From contig CAHJWL010000005.1 of assembly GCA_903642235.1 (NCBI GenBank), positions 124,001 through 188,000 on the forward strand: a DNA stretch of 64,000 bases, read 5' to 3'. The position numbers and the translations under genes are program-made. Positions within the stretch are counted from its first letter, which is position 1. Each line of letters begins with the position of its first letter. The notes beneath the pieces were generated by a model, which was not told the origin of the DNA, ran no database searches, and worked only from the letters and a program-made list of their open reading frames with translations. Positions 44,834-52,813 of this stretch are shown one piece after another. This stretch comes from Acidobacteriaceae bacterium. GTDB lineage: Bacteria > Acidobacteriota > Terriglobia > Terriglobales > Acidobacteriaceae.

Positions 44834-45703
44834 ATGTCGAAGACAGTTGTAGGACTTTTTAGTTCTGTTGCTCAGGCTGAACAGGTGAAGAAGACGCTCG
44901 TAGCTGACGGCTACGAAGCCCAGAACATCCGCGTTGTTGCGAACGACGAGGACTCAACCACCAGCGGTTCCGTTGCAACCGCCTCTGAGAGCGGCTACAC
45001 CGATATTGGCAGCGGCGGCGGTACTGGAGTCGGCGAGAAGATCAGTGGCTTCTTCCGTAACCTCACGGGTGGCGACGACCATGCACATAACCACTATGCA
45101 TCGGGCGTCAACTCCGGCGGCGCTCTTCTGACGGCGACAGTGGATGACGGAAAAGCCGAACAGGTCGCATCGACTCTTCGCGAGTATGGCGCACGGGACA
45201 TCGAAGGCGGCTCGCAGATGGGCTCCCAGACATCGATGGGCTCCCAGGCATCCTCGACTGCAGCGTCAACCACAGCAATGCCTGCTTACACCGGCTCTGT
45301 CGCTGCGGAAGCCACAGGGCAGACCGCGATACCAATCGTCGAAGAAGAGTTGGTAGTCGGCAAGCGGGAAGTGGACCGTGGCGGCGTTCGTATCTACTCG
45401 CACGTCGTGGAACGGCCGGTTGACACGGACATCAACCTCCGCGAGGAGCACATCAACGTCGAGCGTCGCGCCGTCAACCGTCCTGCTACCGCCGCAGACT
45501 TCGCAGCGGGTACAGGATCGGTCTTCGAACTCAATGCGACCGGAGAAGAGGCTGTCGTCGGTAAGACTAGCCAGGTCGTCGAAGAGGTCGTCGTCGGCAA
45601 GCAGAGCAGCGAACACACACAGGCCATCCACGACACTGTCCGCAAGACAGAGGTGGAAGTTGAGAACCTGCCCGGTGAAGTCGTAAAGAAAGATCGCTAC
45701 TAA
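44834..45703 (+). CDS. DUF2382 (YsnF/AvaK-like) stress protein, copy 2
   Basis: A 289-residue protein combining a YflT/GsiB-like N-terminal domain (KTVVGLFSSVAQAEQVKKTLVADGYEAQNIRVV), a Gly/Ser/Gln-rich hinge with a repeated GSQxSMGSQAS motif, and a DUF2382 domain closely similar to copy 1 (IPIVEEELVVGKREVDRGGVR, NLREEHINVERRAVNRPAT, EEAVVGKTSQVVEEVVVGKQ). AAGGAG stands 6 nt before the ATG, a strong site. Seventeen bp separate it from the OmpA-like gene. A GC-rich hairpin follows the stop. Confidence 0.9.
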   Translation: MSKTVVGLFSSVAQAEQVKKTLVADGYEAQNIRVVANDEDSTTSGSVATASESGYTDIGSGGGTGVGEKISGFFRNLTGGDDHAHNHYASGVNSGGALLTATVDDGKAEQVASTLREYGARDIEGGSQMGSQTSMGSQASSTAASTTAMPAYTGSVAAEATGQTAIPIVEEELVVGKREVDRGGVRIYSHVVERPVDTDINLREEHINVERRAVNRPATAADFAAGTGSVFELNATGEEAVVGKTSQVVEEVVVGKQSSEHTQAIHDTVRKTEVEVENLPGEVVKKDRY

Positions 45704-45725
45704 GCATTCCATCAGCGAGAGAGTC

Positions 45726-45751
45726 CAGGCCGGGCATTCATGTCCGGCCTG
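45726..45751 (+). terminator. Hairpin between DUF2382 copies 2 and 3
   Basis: CAGGCCGG / CCGGCCTG stem of 8 bp around a 10-nt loop, 22 bp after the stop of copy 2. The following bases (TGCTGTTTCC) are only weakly U-rich, so it may attenuate rather than end transcription into copy 3. Confidence 0.45.
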
Positions 45752-45778
45752 TGCTGTTTCCAGAACAGATGAGGACTT

Positions 45779-46396
45779 ATGAACACGCCCCTTCCGCTTA
45801 CAGCATCCGGTACCTCCTCCTACGCCGAAGAGACGAACAGCCTCGCTGTCTCCGGTGATCTCGACCGTGCACACACCTATACAGATCTGCGGATGGCGAA
45901 CGGACAGGTCTTTCGTCTGCCGACTGAACTTCTGCTGTCAGCTGCCGCGCCAGACGTTAACCATCACGAGACGCAAGCCTCATCTCCACGTCCCGCCGAA
46001 GGTCTCGGAACACAGATCGTTCCCATCGTGGAAGAGCAACTCACCGTAGGCAAACGGACCATCGTCACAGGAACGGTTCGCCTGCAAAAGTCAGTGCAGG
46101 AGTACCAGCAAAGCCTGGATGAGGCTTTGGCGATACGCACCTTTGACATCGAACGCATCGTCTTGAACCGGCCGATCGAAACCGTTCCCGAAATCCGTCA
46201 CGAAGGGGAGACCACCATCTACCCGCTGACTGAGGAGCGACTTGTATTGACCAAGGAACTCATTCTCAAAGAGGAACTCCATGTCACGAGACGTGACACC
46301 GAAAGACGAGACACGCAGGTCGTCACCCTGCGCCGGGAAAATATCACGGTTGAACGAGTTCCCGCCGAGGTGGAAGTAGGGAATACAAAATCCTAA
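45779..46396 (+). CDS. DUF2382-family protein, divergent copy 3
   Basis: A 205-residue protein without the N-terminal domain of copies 1 and 2. It begins with a polar stretch and a segment MANGQVFRLPTELLL that resembles a PRC-type or quinoprotein-like strand pair. The DUF2382 part occurs roughly twice: VPIVEEQLTVGKRTIVTGTVR, then YPLTEERLVLTKELILKEEL ending TLRRENITVERVP. The first half pairs with a less typical QKSVQEYQQSLDEALAIRTFD. GAGG precedes the ATG. It is the last gene of the cluster. Confidence 0.85.
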   Translation: MNTPLPLTASGTSSYAEETNSLAVSGDLDRAHTYTDLRMANGQVFRLPTELLLSAAAPDVNHHETQASSPRPAEGLGTQIVPIVEEQLTVGKRTIVTGTVRLQKSVQEYQQSLDEALAIRTFDIERIVLNRPIETVPEIRHEGETTIYPLTEERLVLTKELILKEELHVTRRDTERRDTQVVTLRRENITVERVPAEVEVGNTKS

Positions 46397-46507
46397 GTCG
46401 ACCGGAGAGCCCATCGAAGAACAACTTGTCAGCAGGCGGGTCGGTACCGTCTGAGAATAAACGGACAGCGACCGCTGACAATCGACTAACTTCGTTTTGC
46501 TGGTAAG

Positions 46508-48559
46508 CTACGTCTTCAACTGCGGGAATGCTGTAATACGCAGCTTTGCTGCGGCATAGGGAACCAGAGTGATCGTCTCCTCCGGCTCCTCACTACGAAG
46601 AGGTCCCTGCGGAACAGCATCTGCAACCCCATCAACGGCACGCCAGGCTGGTACCTTGCGTGCCGTCATCTGCAGCTTTACCGGAGTCCCGGTAAGCGCG
46701 AAGGGTGACCCGCCTACCGGGTGCTCCTCCACCTTTACGGCTTGAACGCTGGTCTCACTCACATCCAGCGCATAGTTCCATTCGCTTGCCGGAAAAACCT
46801 GCCAGTCCGCAGTCATGCCGCGTGTACGCAGCTTCACCCAGTCCTCGCCGATCGGATAAGAGAAGACCAGTGGTCCACGATGTACGGAAACCGAGTTGTT
46901 GAACCCGCGCACAACCCTCGGTGTGAGAGGAAGAGCGAGATCAACTACATCTCCTGGGTGCCAGCTGCGGTCGAGCGTTGCGAATCCATTAGCAGTCGGC
47001 ACCGTCTCCGGCCGGCCATTCACGTTAATCGTGGCTCCAGTCGCCCATGCCGGAATGCGGACACGCAGCGGAAACTTCACCGCCGTCTGCGGATTGACTC
47101 TGATCGTGATCGCTCCACGGAAGGGGTAGTCGGTCTCTTCCACGACATGGACGGCCGTCCCTGCGATCGTGGTGTGCACCTCGCAGGGCGCATAGGCCGC
47201 CGCAACCAGACCTCCGTCTCGCGTCGTCATCCACAGGCTCGATGTCAGCTTCGGCCAGCCCTGATGAAAGTTTGCCGCACAGCAGCCGAAATTTGGTTCC
47301 AGCCCATAGAGGTTCGACTCAGGTCCATCAGTAGTCCACGGCTTGCGATGCAAACTCACCTCTACCTGGTTCGGCTCCTGGTTGTACTGGTGCGCCCACA
47401 TATCGTCTGTAAATGTGCCTGGCAGCGCATTGAAGGCAACCTGTTCCAGTCTGTCTCCCAGAGCGGCGTCTCCAACAATCGCCAGGGATTGCTCGAGCGA
47501 AAACATCATCTCGACAACCGTGCACAGCTCTGATCCCTGGGACGGATTGCGTCCCGCAAAGTGCTCGTCACACGAGAACATCCCATTCGGCAGGCCGTGG
47601 TACATGTCCAGTGCAGAGAGCATCTGTGTCAGGCCATGACGATCCGTCTCGCTGCCACTCACCACGGACCACACGGGAGCCGCCTTCAGCGCCTGGCCGT
47701 TATTCACCCCATGCGTCGAGAGAGCGATCTCTCCCAGACCCTCATGCTCGTTCAGCTTGATCATCTCCGGTGTCACCGGCGTTGTGTACTTGAAGTCGGC
47801 AAAGCTCGCCTGCCAGTCAAAGCCCTGCGTGTGCAAAAGCCGCAGCAAAGAAAGCAGTGTCTTATCGCCGGTCCGGTTATAGAGCCAGATTACCGCCAGG
47901 GCGTTATCCTGCCAGCGGAACTTGCCCCAGTCGCGCAGTGGCCGCGTGGGTAGCGTCTCCAGTTGATGCGCGAAGTAGCGGGACAAGACCGGAATCACCC
48001 TCGGATCGCCGGTCGCCTCCTCGTACTGTGTCAGCGCCTTCAGCATCACCATGCGCGGCCACCAGTCGTCATTGGTCGCGGGGCCGATCATACCGTTTGC
48101 CGCCTGGTGCGTCAGCGTCCACTCCACGTAGCGCTGCGCCTTTGCTTTCAGACGATCATCATCAAGCAGGTAGGCCAGGGGAAGCAGCCCATCCAGAAAA
48201 TAGGGCCCGCGTTCCCACGACTCTCCAGTTCCGCCCAGCCAGCCGCTGTTGCTTCCTACATCCGCCCAGATCTCGTCCAGATGCCCGCCGAGACCTGTGG
48301 CCTGGATCTCCAGCTGCCTGCGCAGCCAGCCCGTCGGCCGGATCGCTCCGAGCGGCAGCAGATTGAAAGCGTTCGGAACCAGCGGAGTACGATTGCCGAT
48401 CGCCTCTCCCTGGCGCGCCTCTGTCGCCGGCCCACCAGCCGGACTGTGCTTCGAACCAGGCTTCCTGTCATCGGCAAAGGCAGACGTGGTGTCCAGCAGA
48501 AAAGCAGGGACCGCACCCGCGAGCAACTTGAGAAGATCGCGGCGTTCCATAAAGGTCAT
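46508..48559 (-). CDS. Tat-exported GH127 (beta-L-arabinofuranosidase-like) glycosidase
   Basis: A 683-residue family GH127 (DUF1680) enzyme, expected to release L-arabinofuranose from plant arabinans or extensin. The N-terminus MTFMERRDLLKLLAGAVPAF is a twin-arginine signal (ERRDLLK), so it is exported folded. The zinc/catalytic residues of the family are seen as ELCTVVEMMF (Glu, Cys) and GCCAANFHQGWPK (the Cys pair, one of which is the catalytic Cys). Other landmarks are ESWERGPYFLDGLLPLAYLL and WAHQYNQEPNQVEV. The start is ATG 48559 (GGAG 6 nt upstream); a longer frame to 48631 masks the Tat signal. The regulator gene lies 222 bp upstream. Confidence 0.92.
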   Translation of the reverse strand: MTFMERRDLLKLLAGAVPAFLLDTTSAFADDRKPGSKHSPAGGPATEARQGEAIGNRTPLVPNAFNLLPLGAIRPTGWLRRQLEIQATGLGGHLDEIWADVGSNSGWLGGTGESWERGPYFLDGLLPLAYLLDDDRLKAKAQRYVEWTLTHQAANGMIGPATNDDWWPRMVMLKALTQYEEATGDPRVIPVLSRYFAHQLETLPTRPLRDWGKFRWQDNALAVIWLYNRTGDKTLLSLLRLLHTQGFDWQASFADFKYTTPVTPEMIKLNEHEGLGEIALSTHGVNNGQALKAAPVWSVVSGSETDRHGLTQMLSALDMYHGLPNGMFSCDEHFAGRNPSQGSELCTVVEMMFSLEQSLAIVGDAALGDRLEQVAFNALPGTFTDDMWAHQYNQEPNQVEVSLHRKPWTTDGPESNLYGLEPNFGCCAANFHQGWPKLTSSLWMTTRDGGLVAAAYAPCEVHTTIAGTAVHVVEETDYPFRGAITIRVNPQTAVKFPLRVRIPAWATGATINVNGRPETVPTANGFATLDRSWHPGDVVDLALPLTPRVVRGFNNSVSVHRGPLVFSYPIGEDWVKLRTRGMTADWQVFPASEWNYALDVSETSVQAVKVEEHPVGGSPFALTGTPVKLQMTARKVPAWRAVDGVADAVPQGPLRSEEPEETITLVPYAAAKLRITAFPQLKT

Positions 48560-48781
48560 AGTGTCTCCGGCAGAGGGTACTGCTCCTTGCTTTGACTCAT
48601 CGCGACCAGCGAAAGATCGACGAATCAGCAAAAATCAGTAACAAACCGCAGATCAGTGTCGCCTTCGGCGCCAATGTCGGTCTATAGTCCACATGATCTA
48701 GCGCCCGGTAGCACCACCTCTCATGGTCGTGTGTTCGCCCGTGGAGATGCCTGTCTGCCGCACACACCTTGCGGAAAGTGC

Positions 48782-49423
48782 CTAGTCATCGACCGTGATC
48801 AGACCGCGCTGAATTGCCGTTGTCGCCGCCTCCGTCCGATCCGAAACTTCAAGCTTTTCAATGATCTTCAGCACATGGTTGCGAACGGTGTTGTCGCTGA
48901 TGCCGAGCGCATGCCCGATCTGCTTGTTTGTCGGACCCTTCGCCAGCATCTTCAGGATCTCAAGCTCGCGGGACGTCAGATTCGTACGCACCATCCGTTC
49001 TGCCAGGCGTGACGCGATATGGCGCGGAATGTAGCGCTTTCCCGCGTGAACAGCGCGGATCGCCTCCACCATCTCTCGCAGCGATGTGTCCTTCAGCAGA
49101 TATCCCTGCGCCCCGGCCTGCACCGCGCGGTAGATGTCCTCGTCTGTCTCGTAGTTGGTCAGGATGATCACGCGAACCGGCCGGCCGGACGCCTTCAAAG
49201 CCTGCAGCATCGCCACGCCGCTCATGCCCGGCATGCGCAGGTCCAGCAGAATGACCTCGGGGTGGAGCGTGTCCAGCATCCTGAGCGCCTCTTCTCCGCT
49301 CGGCGCCGCTCCCACCAGCTCCAGCTCCGCCTGTGTTCCCAGCATGCTCGCCAGACCGGCTCGCACTACGGGATGATCATCCACGATAAGAATTCGAATC
49401 ACATCCGTCGCTGTCTGTGACAT
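48782..49423 (-). CDS. NarL/LuxR-type response regulator
   Basis: A 213-residue regulator: receiver with LIVDDHPVVRAGL, phospho-acceptor in VILLDLRMPGMSG, ILTNYE and the Lys in GYLLKDTS, followed by a LuxR helix-turn-helix (LTSRELEILKMLAKGPTNKQIGHALGISDNTVRNHVLKIIEKL). GGAGG lies about 10 nt before the ATG at 49423. The gene starts inside the kinase gene, whose stop lies 47 nt downstream, so the two overlap heavily in different frames. A longer frame to 49717 is rejected. Likely targets, by position only, are the GH127 gene and the TonB receptor. Confidence 0.93.
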   Translation of the reverse strand: MSQTATDVIRILIVDDHPVVRAGLASMLGTQAELELVGAAPSGEEALRMLDTLHPEVILLDLRMPGMSGVAMLQALKASGRPVRVIILTNYETDEDIYRAVQAGAQGYLLKDTSLREMVEAIRAVHAGKRYIPRHIASRLAERMVRTNLTSRELEILKMLAKGPTNKQIGHALGISDNTVRNHVLKIIEKLEVSDRTEAATTAIQRGLITVDD

Positions 49424-51575
49424 GACGTCTCTGCCTCCAGGGAATCCGTGAGAGCGCGATCGCTCGCGGTGACGCCGTCTTGAGAGCTCGCAAAGAACAG
49501 CGGACAGACACCTCCGTCCCTTCGCCGGGACGGCTGCGAAGCTCGAGTGTGGCTCCAAGATCAGCGGTACGCTTGCGCATCCCGCGCAGGCCGAATCCGG
49601 ATTGCTCGTCGCCGGAATCGAATCCACTCCCATCATCCAGAATGCGCAGCTGCACCGCCTCCTTGTCAAAGGCCAGCGTAATCTCCAGCATCCGTGGTTG
49701 ACCATGCCGGATCGCATTTGCCAGTGCCTCCTGCCCCACGTGGTACAGCATGTCCGCGACCCGCAGCGGAAGCCGCGCCACCTCCCCTGTGCAGGCGGTC
49801 ACGATGCGTACCGACCCGCCTTCGACCAATCGGCGAGCGCACTCCGTCAACCCCGAAAGCAGGCCGTCCGACCCGGGCTGGTCCGGTCGCAGCACGGCAA
49901 TACTTCGCCGGGTCTCTTCATGGCTATGCCGCACCAGCTCGCTGGCAAGAGTCAGCTGCTGCTCCAGCTTCGGCAGATCGCTCGGCATGCCCTCGCGTAT
50001 TGCTTTGAGTTGAAAACCGATACCGGCAAAGCTCTGCGAGAGTGTGTCGTGCATCTCGTATGCCATGCGCTCCCGCTCTTCCAGCACCGCCCGCAGCCGC
50101 CAGCTCTCCATCCGGTGGAAGAAGAAGTTCGCAGTCATCGCCAGCAGCAGCACAGCGACCGCGACTGCCAGCACATGACTTGCACTCCACCAGGGTGGCC
50201 CCGCGAGCACAACCGCATCATCACTCGACCGCAGCAGCAACGCAAAAGGCACCAGATCGTGCGTATACGCCGGGTCGGCTACGGCCACACCTCGCAGCCG
50301 AAGCATACTGCCCGGCTTGAGTGCGTTGTAAAGAGAGTCCCCTCTGCCACGGTTCATCACCGTGCGGAACGACTGAGGCCCGGCATCGAGGTTAAAGATC
50401 AGGCTCTCTCCCGCTCCCCGCTCTTTGCTGGCCAGCCGGCCTTCTACCTCAATAAACGTGGCGTCAAAGGCTCCCGTCGCCGCCTGCGACGCCGTCACCG
50501 AGACCGGTGGCATCGGCGTGTTCTCCCACAGAACACGAACCTTCGCCTCTCCCATCACAGAGCTGAACGGGCTCGTATGAACCTTGCCCGTCACCTCCAC
50601 CTCATCGCCCACCTTCAAGGACTGCGCCGCTGCTTGCTGCACTGCAACGCCGCCCGTTGCATCCTGCACAAAGACCGCAGGCGATGCCAGAACGACCGTC
50701 CCGCGAACCGTGGCCATCTGCGGGTTCAGCCGGGGCATCGTGCGTAGACTGCTGATCACCTGAACGTTCGGACTGGAAGGCGCAGCCGCCGCTCCTGTCC
50801 CCGGCGCCGACGCATACATCTCCCAGGAGCTCTCCCGCTCGAGCGACTGCTCCTGCTCCACACGCGCTTGACGGCTTGCCGCAGCGACCAGCATCTCCGC
50901 CATCTGGGCCTGCGTCGCCGGTCGGACCTCCACGTTCCGCCAGACCCCGCCGGATGCGTAGGAACGCAGCCCCACGCGCCCGGACTCGAGGCATCGCTCA
51001 TCTGTCACCGCGATCGTCGTTCCTTCGCCGCCGGATAACGGGCGTTCCGACGCCGCCACCTGGCACCCCACGGCCACCAGCTTCAGGTGGTACCACTGCG
51101 ATGGAGTCACTGCGGATGCCTCCACCCCGAGTCTGTTGGCCACCTCCGCCCAGCCCTGCCCCGCCCGCCCCAGCACCAGGGTCTGATCGATCGTTCGAAG
51201 TCCCGCGTAGTAGCCGTTATATGTGTCTACCCCCTGCTCCTCGTCGCTCGATCGCAGAATCAGGCCGGCGTCCCCGCCCATGCCAAGCAGCATCACATCG
51301 GCTTCAACCGAGTAGTCCCTCCAATACGCCGACCCCGTCACCAGCTTTGCGCCACGCTCGTCTGAATCATTGCGCATGGCGCCGTCCGCCAGCTCCCACG
51401 TCCCGCCCAGCGCCTTCCACTCATCCGCTTTACCCTTCGCAAAAGCATCGCGGTACGGCAATCCGCGGCTGGCGCCATGCTGCACCCAGAGTGCACTCCA
51501 AAGGCCAACAACTCCCACCGCCGCAAGCAGCGTGAAGAGCAGAAGCGCGCGTCGGATCGCCGGGCTGATCGTCAT
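49377..51575 (-). CDS. Sensor histidine kinase with lectin-like and OB-fold ectodomain
   Basis: A HisKA_3-type kinase of 732 residues (from ATG 51575, which overlaps the lipoprotein stop as ATGA). After a span (LLLFTLLAAVGVVGLWSALW), residues about 45-220 resemble a DUF1080/LamG-like jelly roll (YRDAFAKGKADEWKALGGTW, DAGLILRSSDEEQGVDTYNG), followed by an OB-fold (VRGTVVLASPAVFVQDATGG, LKVGDEVEVTGKVH) and a second span (VLAVAVAVLLLAMTANFFF). The cytoplasmic part has the H-box RMAYEMHDTLSQSFAG, EALANAIRHG, ILDDGSGFD and GFGLRGMRKR. It should pair with the NarL-type regulator. Confidence 0.9.
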   Translation of the reverse strand: MTISPAIRRALLLFTLLAAVGVVGLWSALWVQHGASRGLPYRDAFAKGKADEWKALGGTWELADGAMRNDSDERGAKLVTGSAYWRDYSVEADVMLLGMGGDAGLILRSSDEEQGVDTYNGYYAGLRTIDQTLVLGRAGQGWAEVANRLGVEASAVTPSQWYHLKLVAVGCQVAASERPLSGGEGTTIAVTDERCLESGRVGLRSYASGGVWRNVEVRPATQAQMAEMLVAAASRQARVEQEQSLERESSWEMYASAPGTGAAAAPSSPNVQVISSLRTMPRLNPQMATVRGTVVLASPAVFVQDATGGVAVQQAAAQSLKVGDEVEVTGKVHTSPFSSVMGEAKVRVLWENTPMPPVSVTASQAATGAFDATFIEVEGRLASKERGAGESLIFNLDAGPQSFRTVMNRGRGDSLYNALKPGSMLRLRGVAVADPAYTHDLVPFALLLRSSDDAVVLAGPPWWSASHVLAVAVAVLLLAMTANFFFHRMESWRLRAVLEERERMAYEMHDTLSQSFAGIGFQLKAIREGMPSDLPKLEQQLTLASELVRHSHEETRRSIAVLRPDQPGSDGLLSGLTECARRLVEGGSVRIVTACTGEVARLPLRVADMLYHVGQEALANAIRHGQPRMLEITLAFDKEAVQLRILDDGSGFDSGDEQSGFGLRGMRKRTADLGATLELRSRPGEGTEVSVRCSLRALKTASPRAIALSRIPWRQRRHVTDSDGCDSNSYRG

Positions 51576-52570
51576 GGAGTCGCACTCCGTCGCAGATCGG
51601 TATACCCCGGTCGCCATCGCGTGTACAGCATCTCCCGCACCGCGACGCTGCCCACGGTCTCACGCGTCACAAGCAGCGGTCGAAGTAGGATGGAAGGCGG
51701 AAACGGTTCGCCCTTGAAGCGCGCGTGCAGCAATCGTATCGCCCGGTCGCCCATGCCCCGCGAGTCCTGAACAATCATCGCATCGAGGCACGCACTCCCA
51801 AACGGCAGCGACTCCGGATCGAAACCGATCACCCTCACCGCCTGCCTGTGTGGGCTGCTGTCGATCGCAGAGATCGCCCCGCGTGTCGCCGTTGAGGACA
51901 GCGCCACAATCACGTTCAGGTCAGGATGTTCGCGCAGCACCGTCTCCACGGCCTCTTGTTCATGGGCGTAGTTGAAGGTCCCCAGCCGCCGCACAACAAT
52001 CGTCACCTTCGGCTGCTCGGCTGCCAGATGCCGTTCAAAGCTCTCCGCGCGCGCCAGAATGCCGGCAATATCCGGGTCCACGCCGAGCAGGGCCACCGTC
52101 CCTTTGCCATGGAGCAGCGCCGCCACCCGCGCCGCGGCTAGTCGCCCACCCTCCTCTTCATCGTTCAGGACATACGTCAGATTTCCCCCGGCAGGAATCG
52201 CCAGCGGCGAGCCCACAATCACAATCGGCAGTCCGCTCGCCAGCGCCCGCCGCACCGGTGTAATCAGCGCCAGTGCATGATCCGGCGCCAGCACCAGGCC
52301 CTTGTACATCCCCGGCCGCATTCGCGAGACCAGCGAGATCTGTCCATCGATGTCGTCTTCGCGTGTCGACGCATTCCAGTACACGCGCTCACCCAGCTCC
52401 GCCGCTGCACTCTGCGCGCCCACATTCTCCGGCTCCCAGGGCACCGTGCCTGACGTTCGCGGAATGACCGCGATGCTGCCCGATCCGTCGCCGCGGCATC
52501 CGGCCAGGCAGCTCACCATCAGGGCTGCAATCATCGCCCAATCCCTACACCTTGAATCTGGGTACCACAC
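51572..52570 (-). CDS. Periplasmic sugar-binding lipoprotein (RbsB/LacI-type fold)
   Basis: A 332-residue type I periplasmic-binding protein. The GTG at 52570 gives a lipoprotein signal with positive N-region and lipobox (MIAALMVSCLAGC), and GAGGAG 6 nt upstream; a start at ATG 52534 or a longer frame to 52639 are alternatives. The fold is shown by GLVLAPDHALALITPVRRAL, GLPIVIVGSPL, AALLHGKGTVALLG and VIVALSSTATRGAISAI. No ABC permease is nearby. It directly overlaps the kinase gene by 4 nt, so it probably acts as the ligand receptor for that kinase and not as part of a transporter. Confidence 0.88.
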   Translation of the reverse strand: MWYPDSRCRDWAMIAALMVSCLAGCRGDGSGSIAVIPRTSGTVPWEPENVGAQSAAAELGERVYWNASTREDDIDGQISLVSRMRPGMYKGLVLAPDHALALITPVRRALASGLPIVIVGSPLAIPAGGNLTYVLNDEEEGGRLAAARVAALLHGKGTVALLGVDPDIAGILARAESFERHLAAEQPKVTIVVRRLGTFNYAHEQEAVETVLREHPDLNVIVALSSTATRGAISAIDSSPHRQAVRVIGFDPESLPFGSACLDAMIVQDSRGMGDRAIRLLHARFKGEPFPPSILLRPLLVTRETVGSVAVREMLYTRWRPGYTDLRRSATP

Positions 52571-52813
52571 GCGTCTCTCCTCGACTCGTTCACCGCACGT
52601 CCTTGGTAGTCCATTCGTACTACTCCAGGCTGAGCGCAATGCAACTTGTCCGTCTTCTCCTTCGGCCTTTAGTGTTGCTCCGTTCCTGGCAGCCTCTTTC
52701 CGGCCGCTGTGAAGACCAAACCATACAGCGTCAACGGTTCAATCTCAAGCACATAGAGCGTAACGACGTCCATGCTTTGAGAGATCCGCTCTTCATCTTT
52801 GTCACGAGGTCTT

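Noticed and set aside
48782..49717. A 311-residue form of the NarL-type regulator
   Set aside because: The first 98 residues would be read out of frame from the kinase gene; the receiver domain and ribosome-binding site place the start at 49423.
49602..50747. A 381-codon plus-strand frame across the sensor kinase gene
   Set aside because: Antisense shadow of a recognised kinase, rich in Arg, His, Pro and Gln as expected for such shadows.
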